Origin: Micromussa lordhowensis
Taxonomy: Eukaryota > Cnidaria > Anthozoa > Scleractinia > Lobophylliidae
Length of the DNA: 64,000 nucleotides
Assembly: GCA_964020085.1 (NCBI GenBank)
Contig: OZ026606.1
Coordinates: 13,409,297-13,473,296, forward strand
Direction of reading: 5' to 3'
A model generated the notes under the pieces. That model saw nothing but the letters and a program-made list of their open reading frames with translations. It was not told where the DNA came from and ran no database searches. The translations under genes were made by a program, and so were the position numbers. How positions within the stretch are numbered: the stretch's first letter is position 1; each line of letters opens with the position of its first letter. Of this stretch, positions 45,134-57,791 are shown piece by piece.

Positions 45134-47255
45134 TCAATCGCCGACATGGATCTTCGGCGCTCCAATGTATTTGCAAGGGAAAGGAGATTTGTATTTACGA
45201 TTGATTCTGTCAAGTACAATAAACAGAGCAATAAACATTACGAGTGCACTAGATATCATGATGATGGCTATAGTCGACATCCGGTCTCCATTCTGTTTGT
45301 CATCCATGCTTGCGGCGGTTGCGGTTTCCTTTGATTCGAGGGAACTGTTTCGGCTTAAAGTGTTTTGATCTCCACCTGGCCCAGGCCCTGTGCTGTTCGA
45401 ATTCTTTTCTCCAGAGTTGGAGACGAGGTTTTGGCATTGCTGAAAAGTCGCGTTTTCCGCTTTACATGGTGTGTTTCGCGATGACGTTGGAGTCATTTCT
45501 GGGTTTTCTGTGCCAAGAGTTGATTCCGTCAAATGTTTCTCCATAATTCGTGCTGTTGGGCAGGCCTTCTTTAATCGATAATCGATTTGGTTTTCTTTTC
45601 GCTTTTGATCAGTTTTTTCTTCGAACTGTTCGTCCGCATGTCCCCAGCATTCCAAGGGGCCCAGTGCAAATTTAGATCTCTTGCTTTTCTTGGCAAAAAG
45701 AAGTCCCGTGACGGGTAGAGTGCTTTTGTCGTCCAAGTATCCCGCATCCACTTGCCAAGTTTCACCATGGACATCGCAGTTGCAGAATTTCGTTTTAACT
45801 GCACAGGAGGGAGGATCTGTTATTCTACAAGCACACTCTGCGCCCCAATATTCCTGTCTGATCCCGTCACGTGATAACCAGTACGCGTGTGAGGGTCCGC
45901 GGGGCGTGTTAAGTAGTTTCGATCCAAAACAATGAAATCTTTTGTACTGTCGGCAATGCTTGCTCTTCTGAATTAATGCCTTGATCTGATTCATTCCATA
46001 GGAGCCAGTATAGGTTACGTCATGTTTGTAGAAGGAACCCGAAAAGTCAAGTTTCGCGTTTCCCACTGTGGTTTCTGTCATTTTATTAACCGTGTATGTT
46101 CGTGACGAGTTTGTCACGTCACAAAGTGCAGTGTAAGGATTCCCTACTCCCTGAGAATCCAATAGGCAAAAAGTGCTGCCCTGCAATCCCAGAGATTTGT
46201 AGTGCTCACACGTTGGTTTGTAAAAAGAAATTTCACAGATTTCTCCTTCAAAGTTTGTGTAATCACAATTACAATAATGCTGTTTTCCGTCTTGCGAACA
46301 TTTTCCTCCGTTCTTACAGGGATTCGGCTCGCATCGATTCCGCAAATGACAAGATTTCGAGAGCGCATTCTGGGTGTCTCTAATTCTTAAGTCTTTAAAA
46401 GTTATTACATGGTTTTGGATTTTTAAATCTAAGATGCACCCAACAAAGCTCGATTCTATCGCATCTCCTCTTCTTTCTCGTCCAAGGAAAATCTTTGGTC
46501 GAAACTTGTTCGAGGAATCCATAATCAACCAGGAATAATTTACGTGCTTAGTTTTCTCTTGTCCATCGAGACCTAGGCAAATTGACGAGCCCGTGAAATT
46601 GAAAGTCAGTGGATGCCATTCGCCGTCATCAAGGTTTGAACCCAGTCTTAGCTCTGTTTTCAAACCGTTGATAGAGGTGACTTCAAAGACGAGTGCGCTT
46701 TTTGAAAGGAAGAGATAAAACTTTACTTGAGGAGCGATGACTGAAATGAGGAGACCGTCTTTGATATGGGTACGGAATTGAAAACTTACAGTGAATAAAT
46801 GGTTCGAAAGGCTCAATCCCCGACAAGGAATCCTCAGGCTTAGATTCGGATTTGTGCAAGAAATAATGCGATTCGGCCTAGATCTACACTTAAACGAAAC
46901 TTTCCCATGAATTTTAAACGCAGTGATTCCAGCCCCTGCACCAACTAGGATGTTTGTGCTGCCATACTTTACATCCTGAAGGCATCCACGAAAATTTCGC
47001 GCAGCCGTCAAGTGAAAGCGTCGGTGTTGTTCGGCTTTCATTCCACCGACGTAAAGAATATCGTCTAAGTCGAGGTCTTCGTTGTCACCTTGAAATATGT
47101 TGGATGTAGTGATTCGGTCAACACAGAGAACAGACTTTCGTCCATCTCTAGTGAGCGTGACATTGTGCCATCTGTCATCATTCAGGTCTTTACTTGAGGA
47201 AGTGATGGTGGAAATGCCACCGCCCTGTTGACTCGCACCAAGATAAGACGCGTAA
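45134..47255 (-). CDS. Neurexin IV/Caspr-like receptor C, terminal exon (first exon missing nearby)
   Basis: This is one long exon after an acceptor (CTTTTTCAG). It reads 71 residues upstream of the first Met at 47041 (DLNDDRWHNVTL, DDILYVGGMKA), then two LamG domains (NFRGCLQDVKY; DDGEWHPLTFN, SFVGCILDLKI), EGF (CEPNPCKNGGKC) and a fibrinogen-like module. A stalk, a membrane helix (STIAIIMISSALVMFIALFIV) and a short tail ending HVGD follow. It begins in the same phase as exon 2 of A and B. The fibrinogen-like module is shortened: YWGAECAC replaces YWGGAEPGSKKCAC, and the INHN block is lost. No signal-peptide exon is found in 47256-48172. It is therefore either 5'-truncated or spliced from the first exon of B (51816-52069), which would give 791 residues. 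Confidence 0.8.
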
Positions 47256-48204
47256 CTGAAAAAGAAAGAAAAGTAATAATTTTCAATTAAACAGCATTCA
47301 AAATTTGAATTTTGATCAGATGGTATGTGAAAGTGATCCCCAAAAGTTATCTTGGATTCGGCTAACGTTTTTCATCCTTGTTGCCACCCAATTCATTCAT
47401 TTGGGACGTTAAAGTTGTGCAATTTGGCATGGAGTATGTACAAACAGAACAACTGTAACCTCCCAAATGAATCATCACGAGGTCTGAATGTGGTGACAAC
47501 AAGGATATAAACACGTTAGACGATTCCGTCTATTACCTGCTGAAACAAGAAAAATGTCTTTGCATCTAAGACCTCGAATATTTTACCTAGAGGTCTATTG
47601 ACTTGCGAAAGACTAGCATCGATTCTAAAAAGAGTAGAAATGATTTCGTGTTACTGAAACTGTAGGTTAAAGTCAACATTGATAGAAACTGGATTCTGCG
47701 TTTCCTTCAATTGGAGCAGGTCACCTTTATTTTGTACAACATAATACCATACACCAAAATGGTGCACACTATTTTGTATATTCCATTCTTGAGCTGATTC
47801 TCAGTGAGATCATACTTATTGTCTTGAAAACGGCTTCAGTTTGAACATTTTCTATATTCGCATGAGTATTCAGCGTTTTCACACTATAAAAACACTGATA
47901 CATGATATGAAGAGCCTTATTTCTATAGTCACCCCAAAAATGTCAGTACAAAAAAATGTCAAGAGGTCAAGGTTCGAGTGCCTTTACTGTAAAGAGAAAT
48001 TTTAAAAACAATCGTTTTGAGAATCAGCTCATCAGCCAATAGTATTTGATGATGTCTCGGACAATAATTCAAGAACAGTTCCTTCCTTTATCTCCATTTA
48101 TCCATTTATCGACCTATGGTTGTCAAACATACAGTTGAAAAAGTAATGTTAACCTATTCAAGTCTGAGGATTTCAGTCAATTTGTTTAGAAAGCCACTTA
48201 GGGT
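47256..48204. other. Spacer between gene C exon and duplication junction
   Basis: No ORF on the minus strand resembles a first exon of this family. A minus-strand TTTTTCTTGTTTCAG word occurs near 47540-47555. On the tandem-duplication model this is part of gene C's original intron 1. The last 32 bases (48173-48204) now encode the novel end of gene B. Confidence 0.5.
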
Positions 48205-51200
48205 TTATGACACGAGGGAGCACAAACTTCATTGAAAGTAAAACGATGACCACTAAGGCAGCAGAGATCATGACTATCGCTATTGTAGATATTTCACTTG
48301 CTGAATTCTCCAAGCTGACTTCTCGATCTCTGGGAGTTGTCTGTCTCGTTTCTTCAACGTTTCCGGAGGCGGGTATTGTGGTGATCCCAGGAAGTGATGA
48401 AGAGGAGTTGGCGCATTCCCCTTCTCCTTCATTTGGGCACAAGCCCTTTGTGGACGACAGAATAGGGGTGGTATTGGGTGAGGCAGTACGAGTAGAGGAA
48501 GGTGTGGACGGCCCTGCCTTTGGACAAGCTTTCGTTAATCGAGTCATACAGATCGAAGGATCGCTCTTCTTGGGAATCGTTTTCTCCTTCATAGTTCCCC
48601 AGCATTCCAATGGTCCAAGCGTAAAATCAGATTTCGCACTTTTCTTGTTAAATTCCAGTCCAGTAACAGGCAACGTGCTTTTATCAGTCAAATATCCTTC
48701 GTCTACTCTCCATTGATTATCCTTGATATCACAGTTGCAAAACTTCGTCGTGCCTTCACAAGACGTCATTCCGCATGCGCATTTTTTACTTCCGGGTTCA
48801 GCTCCACCCCAGTAATCCTGTCTCTCGCCGTCACGTGATAACCAGAAAGCGTGTGTAGGTCCGCGAGGCGTGTTAAGTAATTTTGAACCGCGGCAATGAA
48901 ATCTGATATGCTGGCGGCATTCTTTACTGTTTTCAATTAACTTTATAATTTGTCGCTCACTGATCGAGTTGGAGTAAGTTATCTCGTGTTTATAATGCGT
49001 TCCGATGATGTTTGCCTCGCTAACTCGGATCTTGGTCATTTTGTTGTGATTTATAATGGTGTACGTTCGTTTGGGATCGTCCGTTACGTTACATAACGCC
49101 GTATAAGGATCTCCATCTCCTACAGAATCTATCAAACAGCGCATACTCGTCTTCAATCCCATAGCTCTGTAATATTCACAGGCCGGCCTGTATTTGGAAA
49201 TCTCGCATGTGTCGCCTTCGAACTGAGTGCGTTCACAGTCGCAATAAAAACTCCGCCCGTCCTGTGAACAGTGGCCGCCATTTTTGCACGGATTGGGCTG
49301 GCAACGATTCTCCAAACGACAGGCGTACTTAAAATCATCATAAGTGTGTTTACTCTTCTTGAGATTCCTTAAGAAAATTTTCTGGCTGTCAATCTGCAAG
49401 TTTAAAATGCAGCCTACAAAACCAGGAGAGTATCTGTCTCCGTCGAAGCCGCCGAGGAGGATCTTTAAACGAGACCTATTAGCAAACTCCTGCATCAGCA
49501 AGGAGTGATTTAAAGGTTTCGTTCTGGTTCGTCCATCCAACTGAAGACGAACTTCTCTCCCTCTAACACTGGCGTTCACGTTATGCCATTCACCATCGTC
49601 AAGATTAGAACCCAGGCTCAGCACGGTCTTCGATCCGTTCGGCGCTGTGACGTCATAAAGTAAACTGCCGGCCGAGAGCCGGAGGTGAAGATTGACTTTG
49701 ACTGCGCTCCGAGATAACAAAAGACCCTCTTCGGCGTGTGAACGGAATCGAAAACTGGCATAAAACGTATCGTTATCTGCTGGTAACTTTTTAACAGTCA
49801 CTCGAAATCCAACGTATGGATTCGACATAGTGACAACTCTGTAGTCGAGCTCCTCGCACCTGAAAGAGACGTTTCCATTCGTACCATAGCGAAGGAGTTC
49901 CCCTTTTGCCCCTGAGATTAGATTTTTACGACGGAATATCAAATCTTCCAGACATCCTCGAAAATTTCGTGTCTCTCTCACGTGGTAACGCCTGTAATTG
50001 GCGGGCTTCATGCCACCTATATATATGATGTCTAAGTTAAGATCCTCGTACGCCTCACTAACGATTTTTGAAGAACTAACAGTATCTACGTTCAGTTTTG
50101 CTAATCGACCATCCTGTGTCAAAGACACGTTGTGCCAGCGGCCGTCGTTCAAGTCTTTTTTCGGATTTGTTATCTCCAGCGTTCCACGTTGGTGATCACC
50201 TCCGAGATACGCCTGATAACTACAGGACAAAAAACAGAAATCAATTAGGGCGAGTATGGTGGAATTATTATGAAATTAGCCGTAAGTACCAGAAGGAATG
50301 ATATTAAAACGATTTTAAAAGGAGTTAAAAGATAATCTGCGACTTGCCATTAAGAATTAACTAACAAAAAAAAATTCAACTAATGCAGCAACTGGACAAA
50401 ACTGTGACCAAGGCTTTTATAACAAGCTGTTTCTCTCTTCGTGTTGTCCAGTACAATTGCGTTTGCTAAAATTGACACAATGGAGGCCACCGAAAGCGTC
50501 TGCACTAACGGGATGTCTCGGTTACTCCGAGCCCAAACCAGCGGTCTATATCACCGGCGTTAAGCCAGCGTCCGTAAAGAGAGATTTCAGAAAACGTGTT
50601 TTCGAAAAACAAGCATGAACTGCAGTCCTTAGCACTCGACTTCCGCTTCGTTTTTCGATCGATGAACTAGAAAAAGCCAGGGGAAATATTGTCTCGAAGA
50701 AAGTGATTTCGATCAGTCGAGGAGCTTTTAAAAAACAGATAACCAGGCAAACGTTCCAGTATCATTGAATCATTCCGAGTGTCCAGAAGTATTGAGCTAA
50801 CTAAAACTAATTCATAATGCCTTGGGAAATTATTTTATTTTTTATAAGAAACCGGCTTAAAAACTCAATTTCTCCCAAGGCAGAGAAATGCAACGGTTGC
50901 CTGTCACTCTAAAACTTCCTCTATCGAGCTTCTTCCACAAAGACCTATACTCGGTTTCTTGCTACTGACACGCAGTGTGTACTTTTTTTCTAGGGCTTAA
51001 CGTCTTCTGGGAAAACAGTTGAAGCAGACAGTATTTTAATTTCACAGAAGTCCCGCTAATTTTACTGTACTGCTTCATCATAGTTGGTGGCCAGGACAAA
51101 ATATTTATAATTATACTAGACAGCACTTGACCGAAAAAGAGAAATCATTGTAAACATATCTTGATCGTAAAACCCACGAATTTTGCATCGATGACCAAGA

Positions 51201-52069
51201 TAAAGTGATTTAGAAATTTCAAACAAGATTTCTAATAGCTTCTTTATGACTCATAAAATTTTCCGATTTACCATTTTTCCAAATCGATACATATTCTAAA
51301 GGTGAAATTTTTGTTTAAAACTAAATTACTTTGACAGTCTATGTTTAACAATCAAAATAAATATCACTTTGTTGTGTTCGCTTATTTTAGGAACGGGAAA
51401 TTGTGCGCGACGAAGAAAATTTATTTCATATTTGTTACAGTGTTGCTTATAGCCTTTTTGGAATTAACTATCGCAGCGTGGCGAGCTTGAATTTCTACAC
51501 ATTTACAGCACTGAATCAGCGCCATTTGAACTAAACTCCGTACGTTGGACTTACTTCCTATTTCTTTCCAAAAGAACTTCGGAAAGTTGCACAAATACAA
51601 AATCGAAGCTAGAGCGCATCTCCAGCAAACACATCCGTCCGGAGACGTCAAGGCCATTATCACAACCTATCAAGCTGTAAATTGACGCAAAATGAAATCC
51701 TTGCCCGTTTCGCTTTGTTTGCATTTCGTACAGGAAGAAAGTGATGTCTAACTGTTTACAATTTCACAAAACACTCCCATTCACTTCAACTTGTTAAGAA
51801 TAACAACAACCTTACCGCACTTGACCGTGGTGAATGTCGAGCTGCATAAAATCGTTGTACCCCGAGCGCGTGCTGCTGTACATGAGAAGACCGTTTGTGT
51901 GAATAGTTCGAAATCGCAGTTTAATCTCCGTCAGCCGAGGATTCGCGGCTTTTCTTGGCTCGTAGATAATAAATTCTTCGCCGGTGAGACGAACTTGATC
52001 TCCAGATACGTTTGTCGAGGTGAGACTGAAGAAAACCAGTAAAATGCTTAGTTCGCGCGGCAAACCCAT
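48173..52069 (-). CDS. Neurexin IV/Caspr-like adhesion receptor B, cytoplasmic tail lost
   Basis: Exons 51816-52069 and 48173-50219 (minus strand) join to 766 residues. Signal peptide, both LamG domains, EGF, fibrinogen-like module, stalk and membrane helix (about 729-752) match gene A residue for residue, with roughly 15-20 substitutions in exon 2. The frame is fully open. After PRVI the sequence leaves homology at the duplication junction (about 48205), and the protein ends NPKWLSKQID instead of the 67-residue tail with SYWV. It should still reach the surface and bind what A binds outside, but lacks the scaffold-binding tail. The 5' part differs from A by a 6-base insertion upstream of the chosen start. 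Confidence 0.85.
50220..51815 (-). other. Intron of gene B
   Basis: Same donor, acceptor and phase as the intron of gene A, with scattered substitutions and small indels. No gene is inside. If gene C uses B's first exon, the intron would run from 51815 to 47256 instead. Confidence 0.7.
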
Positions 52070-55051
52070 CGCGCCTTTGCAAAAGCGACACTGGGTGACG
52101 CCTTGAAGAAAGAGAACAGTTATGGATTTGAAGTGAGTAATTACAAGCGCACAAACTTTAGTTCGCCGCTGCGGGCGCTCCATACCCTCGAATCATACTG
52201 ATTTGCATGAGAGAATAAAGCACAATGCAACGAGTCTTCCCCGCAAGAGGAATCTACCTGTTTTGGTTGCTGAACTATAGCCGAACAGAAGATTTGGTTA
52301 GAAGGGGTTTGGAAATTATCAATCAGCCAATGAGATAATGGTGAGTTAATCAACACTAATTGTTTTATATTCGTTTGAGATCGCCAGGTGTTTTGCTTGA
52401 CACTTTTTCGACGAGCTTTGTGGATTCAGTGCAGTGAAAACAAGCTTAATAGCCCTTGAAACGTAAGAAGAATTACAATACGTAATTAAAGGACTTTAGC
52501 ATTCAAGAGTTGTTGAAACGAACTTGTGTCGATCTACAAGACTCTTTAACAATATTGGCTTCGGAAAGCGTTTTTAAATCGATCCATGTAACACGAAAGA
52601 ATTTCATTTAAATCAAGACTGGGTTACTAATTAAAAAATCCATATCTATTCCCGAGAGAAATGAGCTTTCACCATAAATCACTCTCTCGTACGTGCCGCA
52701 TTGGTTTCGTACCGCTTGACACCGAGTTTGCCATAGGGAGGCCGGGATCTCTTAAATTTTAATCACCGCGGTACACGGGAAGCGATCTGAACTCGGTATT
52801 ATCAAATTCGCTCGTTCTAAGGTTCTAACTGGCTCTTTGTACCAGCAAATGAGGTGAAACCGTGTAAACAATGACGTCCCCGGAGGTGTTCGAAATCAAA
52901 AAGAAACCTTGGAAGCTTGAACACAGGAGCCATATTCCCCTGCGCGTGGATGTAGAATTTCTGTGGGTTTCCTTGTCACTTTAAGGTTTATTATTCCTTT
53001 GACTAGCCGGCCTGCATTTTAAATATTTTATGCCAGAATTTATCTTCATTTAATAGAAAGACTATTGAATAATGTACCTTCAGTGATAACATCTTGTCAC
53101 AGAATTCCCTGTAAGGAAAAAAGTTCAAAAATGGTAAACCTGATCTATTTGTATTGTAAAACATATAAATTTATTAGTATGCCGAAAGCTTCTAAGCAAT
53201 TCTAAAAGCATGTCTGCGTTTAGTTAGCAAAATAGCTTTGATTTTGAGCTTTTTATTCCACACGTAAGTTTATCTTTTTCCCCTCAGGAAGTCTGCTATG
53301 CTTGGGTATCTTTCACTTTCTTCAGATCAAGCAAAACTGAACAACAAGTCTTAGTGAAATTTATAATCTTGCGAAATTTTGACGATTTTTTTCATCATTT
53401 AGGACACTTTTGTCGGTCTATTTTGTTTGGAAACATTCTCCACAACGTTCAGTTGCAAATTGACTCTGAATGTGAATTACTCTTATTATAAATCACGAAC
53501 GATACAACAACTTGGAATATCATTTTACAATGTATCGCTGGCCGGACAATATCAGGTATAATTCAAGGTTAGGGATTGCAAATACTTCAAAGTCTTTAAA
53601 ATAAGCTTTTTTGCTAATGTAAAGTGCGTAATCTTATTCTAAATTCTGATCATTACATTTCGACCTTAAGCCGTTGCATTTTACTCGTAACATATTTTCC
53701 AATCATATAAATAAATCTCTCTTGCTCCGGACTAAGAGATTGCACTATCTGAAATATCTAGCGCAATCTCTCGTAGCGGGTAAGGTCACAGAAAAACTAC
53801 TCTCGTGTAAATTAGAATACAATAACTCAAAACGATGATGAAACTAAATTGGATGAAAATTAAATTACCCGCTGATAACCATACTGTAAAAGTTGATCTT
53901 TGATAGCAAAACCAAAAGCCTGGAATTTTAGGGGAGTGAAAAACCATTCACTTTGTGCGAGATGTCAGAAATATAATTACGTAAAACTACCACATATGAA
54001 AGAGTCTCATAACATGATTTTATAGAGCTTTCCTTTTTAAAACACGAAGTTTCGTGAGATAAAAAAGTGAAGAAAAGCTTAACTATTCACGACGAATTTG
54101 TCGTGTTTGTGAGAAGCACTAATTAATCTTCGTTGGAGTTTTTTCCACTTTATATATCTGAAACATGTTTTTTTGTGCTACGAATTTTACAGTTTAATAA
54201 CAGCTGAGTGGTGAACAGATTTATAACATCAACGGCATGAACGAGAAATGCTTATCACTTCCTCGGCGTGTGGTTATGACGTAATTATGATAACGATGAT
54301 AAAAAGCCGCTTGCGTCACGTGAACTCGGAAGTAAAATTGATTTTCACGAAATTGTGTGGAAAATAGTCTCGTTATCGATGTTTATGATCAGACCAATCT
54401 CAAGGTGAAAAATTAAGCAAATAAAAGGTGAATACACAGAGTATGGAATGAAAAGGAAATATTCCAAAAACTGGTTCGTTTCTATTGCTCGTTTTCATAT
54501 AATGAGTGGAGTATACCCTTAGTAAATGAAGACACGGTTGATCATCACACTTATACACACAACTTAAGCAGGCCTGAACGGGATTCTTTCATATATTTGA
54601 TTGCATACCCTTAGTATTTCGTATAGTGTGATCGTCCGGATGAGGGTAGTTCTGTGAGGGCAGTTTTAGTATGTTGACTGTCGAGAGGTTTTTACATGAA
54701 CTTCTGCCTCAAGAGATTATGTGAATAGCCCTCCTTCCACCCTCCCCTCCCCAACAACTCTAAGCTATTCTAGAAAAATACTCTTACCTGGACTAAAACA
54801 TACTTGCCTAACCCCTTGTCGTAGGGAGACAGAGGAGAGAGATCATGGGAACGAGGTTGAATTGATAAGAACGCAGGCTCAGAACTCCACAAAAGACTCG
54901 ATTAATTTTCAGCTGTGGTTGACTAGTCACTTTTAAGACACTTAAAAAAAAAAAAAATTTGACAACGCAACAATCACCGGTCATTTCGGATTTGTGTTTG
55001 CGGAAAACTCGGCAAGGGAAATCACATGATTTCACATCGTTTTCGAAAAGC
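52070..55051. other. Upstream region of gene B
   Basis: Second copy of 30828-33828, with small deletions (for example the GATTTTCTTCCGCGGAATCA stretch near 31175 is missing here). Presumed promoter and AT-rich spacer of gene B. No gene was recognised. Confidence 0.45.
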
Positions 55052-55331
55052 CCGGGGGGATACTCCTAGAAAAATTGGGTGGGGGTGTGCGGCCCGCTTC
55101 CCAAAACCCTTACCCTATTTATGATCAAAATCTTCGATATTTCCTACCCTGTTTATGACTTGACCAAAAATTTGATGTCCTACTTATGACCGTTGCGGCT
55201 GGCATAGTTGCCCCTCTCTCCTCCGCAGAGGCTCAAAGGTTTTTTTTCGGGTGGGGAGGATCCGCTGAGTAATGTAAGTGCAGGCACAGAGTTACAGGCG
55301 ACGGCGGAAAGCGCGGGAGCCTCTGCCAGAT

Positions 55332-57791
55332 GATGATGATGATAGTTTATTGACACTTCTAGCAGTTAAAAAAAAACTGAATAAACAGTGTAACTTACAG
55401 AAATACTAATATTAATCTTACTGGATAAAAATAATTCAGTCCATTTACAAAAATACGTATTACAATAATAATAGTAATAGTAATTCGGATTACAAATACC
55501 TAAAAGTAAAAAAGTCGTTTGCTCTTTTTGTTCTTTTCACTGTTGTAATGGCTTTGGTGTTTACTGATCTTAACTGATATGGTATAAATCTTGTCGTAGC
55601 TTGCGGGGCTAAGAAAGATATGGGGTGGTCTTCATTCCTCATATTTGCCATCAACTTTTTACAAATGGATATCCTACGATCTACTAAAAATGTCAGATTT
55701 GCTTGATCTAGGGCTTGTTGATAACTAAAATTTGGAAATATTATTTTTAAAGCTCTTCTTTGTATAGATTCAATAGCATCAGAAAGGTATGCAGGAATGT
55801 CTTGCCACACTTCCGCAGCATATTCAATAACTGATCTAATATTACAAGTATATACCTTGAGCATGTCTTCTGGCATGACTCCTGCGCGTTTCAACAACCT
55901 AAGAGCATATAATCTCTTAGCTGCTTTGGCAATTACGTATTCAACGTGAGTATTCCATTTAAGGTCATCTCTAATTATAACTCCTAAAAGTTTATAAGTT
56001 CCTACTCGCTCTACTTCTTGATTTCCAACAGTTATAGGTCTCATTGCAGTAATCGAATTCTTCATGAAATTTACATACATTTCTTTACATTTTTGGGGGT
56101 TTAGTTTCATCCTGTGTTCTATACAATAGTCATGGATTTCTCTGACAACTACATCTAGCATACTAATAGAGTTCCTTGGAATAATCTCAAATGCAGTAGT
56201 GTCATCAACGTACTTCGTACGCATGTGCCAATTACTGAGGAGCTTGTTTATCATAACAGCAAAGAGTGTTAATCCGAGCTTTGTCCCCTGTGGGACTCCA
56301 CCATTGACTTGTTTCCATGGTGACAGGGAGGAGCCGACACGCACAGCTTGTATTCGGTTAGTAAGAAAGGAACGTATCCAAAAAAACAGAGTTTGATCGA
56401 TGTTGTAGGATCTGAGTTCATCCAGTAATACTGAGTGGTCTATAATATCAAAGCCTTTAGTAAAATCTGCAAAAAATATCCGAACAGAGCAGTTACCTGA
56501 ATCAATAGCCTCATGTATAGCTTGCATTAAATAAATCAATGCGTGCACTGTAGAGTGTCCATGGCGTGCATATTGACGTGGGTCAATAGAGTCAGACACC
56601 TGATTTAATAGTCTTCTGTTTGTAAAACCTTCTAGTACTTTTGTCAAACAGCTTGTAAGTGCAATTGGTCGCAAGTCCGATTTAATGTTTTGAGGGGGAC
56701 AAACTTTAGGGACTGGTGAAATAATTGACTGTTTTAAAGTGTCAGGCACAAACCCTTCTCTCAATGATTGATTGTAAATATCTTGAATTAATGGTGCTAA
56801 TTCGGGTGCAAATTGCTTCAACAATTTATTCGATATTCCATCTGGTCCCACCGCTTTATGTATGGATAATTTGCGCAAGTCATATGAAACCTCCTCTAAG
56901 GAAACAAGCAAATCTGGTGGAATTGCGTTGGGCGGAGTTTGGGCTGGTATCAAGGGTTCAAACTCCTGTGTTATACTAGTGAAAAAGTCGTTAATTTGAG
57001 TAGCAAGTTCTGCAGGACTAGTGATGACGTCACTTAGGAATTGATGGTACCATTCCTGTTTACCAGGTGTGTCTTGTCCTGTCAAAGATTTGATGTCTTT
57101 CCACCATTTCTTGGGGTTAGTTTCAGCCAGACCGTACACTTTGTTGCTGTAATAAGAACGCTTCGCTGCTTTAATAGCACTTTGGACTTTATTCCGCCAG
57201 AGCTTATAATTTGGTGAATCCTTCCCATATTTAATAAATGCTGCTTGTCGTTTCTCAATCATAGATTTCAATTTCGCTGTGATCCAAGGTTTATCGTATA
57301 CATGGATTTTCACTGTTTTCCATGGAAAAAAGGTTTCAATAGCCAAGCTAAGTTCCTTAGAGAATAACTCGAACTTAGAAGCACACGAGGCTGCATTATA
57401 GACTTCAGCCCAATCCTTTGTTGTAATCCAGGATCCAAACTGTCTCCAATTGCTCGCGCGGTTCTCTCTTCTATGAACTTTTTGTATAGAATCATGTTGT
57501 GGTGGATGTTTAACAGTTGAGCGCGCTAGGATAGTATAGTGGTCCGATGAGCCAAGTTTGGGTAGCCTCTGAAGTTCGAAGGTATGGAGTCTATTAGTAA
57601 AAAACCAGTCAAGTATCCCAGAGTCTCTTGTGTTGAATTGGACTAGTTGCTTCAAGTGATTAGGTCTAGAAATAGAGTCGGAGCGCAGGCCGGTTGCAGT
57701 CGGATTGAAATCGCCGGTTAAAATAACCATCGCATTAGGATGCTTCGAAAGATATATATCCATGTTCCTTTGTATATGGTCACGAAGAGTT
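55332..57791 (-). mobile_element. 5'-truncated non-LTR retrotransposon insertion
   Basis: The empty site in copy 1 reads CTGCCAGATACCACGCC (34098-34114). Here CTGCCAGAT runs into (GAT)n, the reverse of an (ATC)n 3' tail, and sequence resumes at ATACCACGCC near 57792. Any target duplication is at most 2-3 bases. Tail repeat, truncated 5' end and minimal duplication fit CR1/L2-type LINEs inserted in minus orientation. Confidence 0.85.
55490..57790 (-). CDS. Endonuclease/reverse transcriptase ORF2 of a CR1/L2-like LINE (5' truncated)
   Basis: One open frame covers the second half of an APE-type endonuclease (VILTGDFNPTA, GSSDHYTIL with the catalytic Asp-His) and a complete reverse transcriptase. 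RT motifs are RPIALTSCLTKVLEG, FADFTKGFDIIDH (motif A Asp), GVPQGTKLG and KYVDDTTAF (motif C Asp-Asp). A LINE C-terminal region follows (IRSVIEYAAEVW, IESIQRRALKIIF), ending FFTFRYL. No RNase H domain. There are no internal stops, so the copy is young. The frame stays open into host DNA to an ATG at 57829, adding about 13 host-encoded residues (MPPPDGGHFGRG). Because the N-terminal half of the endonuclease is gone, it probably cannot mobilise itself. Confidence 0.88.
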   Translation of the reverse strand, partial: TLRDHIQRNMDIYLSKHPNAMVILTGDFNPTATGLRSDSISRPNHLKQLVQFNTRDSGILDWFFTNRLHTFELQRLPKLGSSDHYTILARSTVKHPPQHDSIQKVHRRENRASNWRQFGSWITTKDWAEVYNAASCASKFELFSKELSLAIETFFPWKTVKIHVYDKPWITAKLKSMIEKRQAAFIKYGKDSPNYKLWRNKVQSAIKAAKRSYYSNKVYGLAETNPKKWWKDIKSLTGQDTPGKQEWYHQFLSDVITSPAELATQINDFFTSITQEFEPLIPAQTPPNAIPPDLLVSLEEVSYDLRKLSIHKAVGPDGISNKLLKQFAPELAPLIQDIYNQSLREGFVPDTLKQSIISPVPKVCPPQNIKSDLRPIALTSCLTKVLEGFTNRRLLNQVSDSIDPRQYARHGHSTVHALIYLMQAIHEAIDSGNCSVRIFFADFTKGFDIIDHSVLLDELRSYNIDQTLFFWIRSFLTNRIQAVRVGSSLSPWKQVNGGVPQGTKLGLTLFAVMINKLLSNWHMRTKYVDDTTAFEIIPRNSISMLDVVVREIHDYCIEHRMKLNPQKCKEMYVNFMKNSITAMRPITVGNQEVERVGTYKLLGVIIRDDLKWNTHVEYVIAKAAKRLYALRLLKRAGVMPEDMLKVYTCNIRSVIEYAAEVWQDIPAYLSDAIESIQRRALKIIFPNFSYQQALDQANLTFLVDRRISICKKLMANMRNEDHPISFLAPQATTRFIPYQLRSVNTKAITTVKRTKRANDFFTFRYL

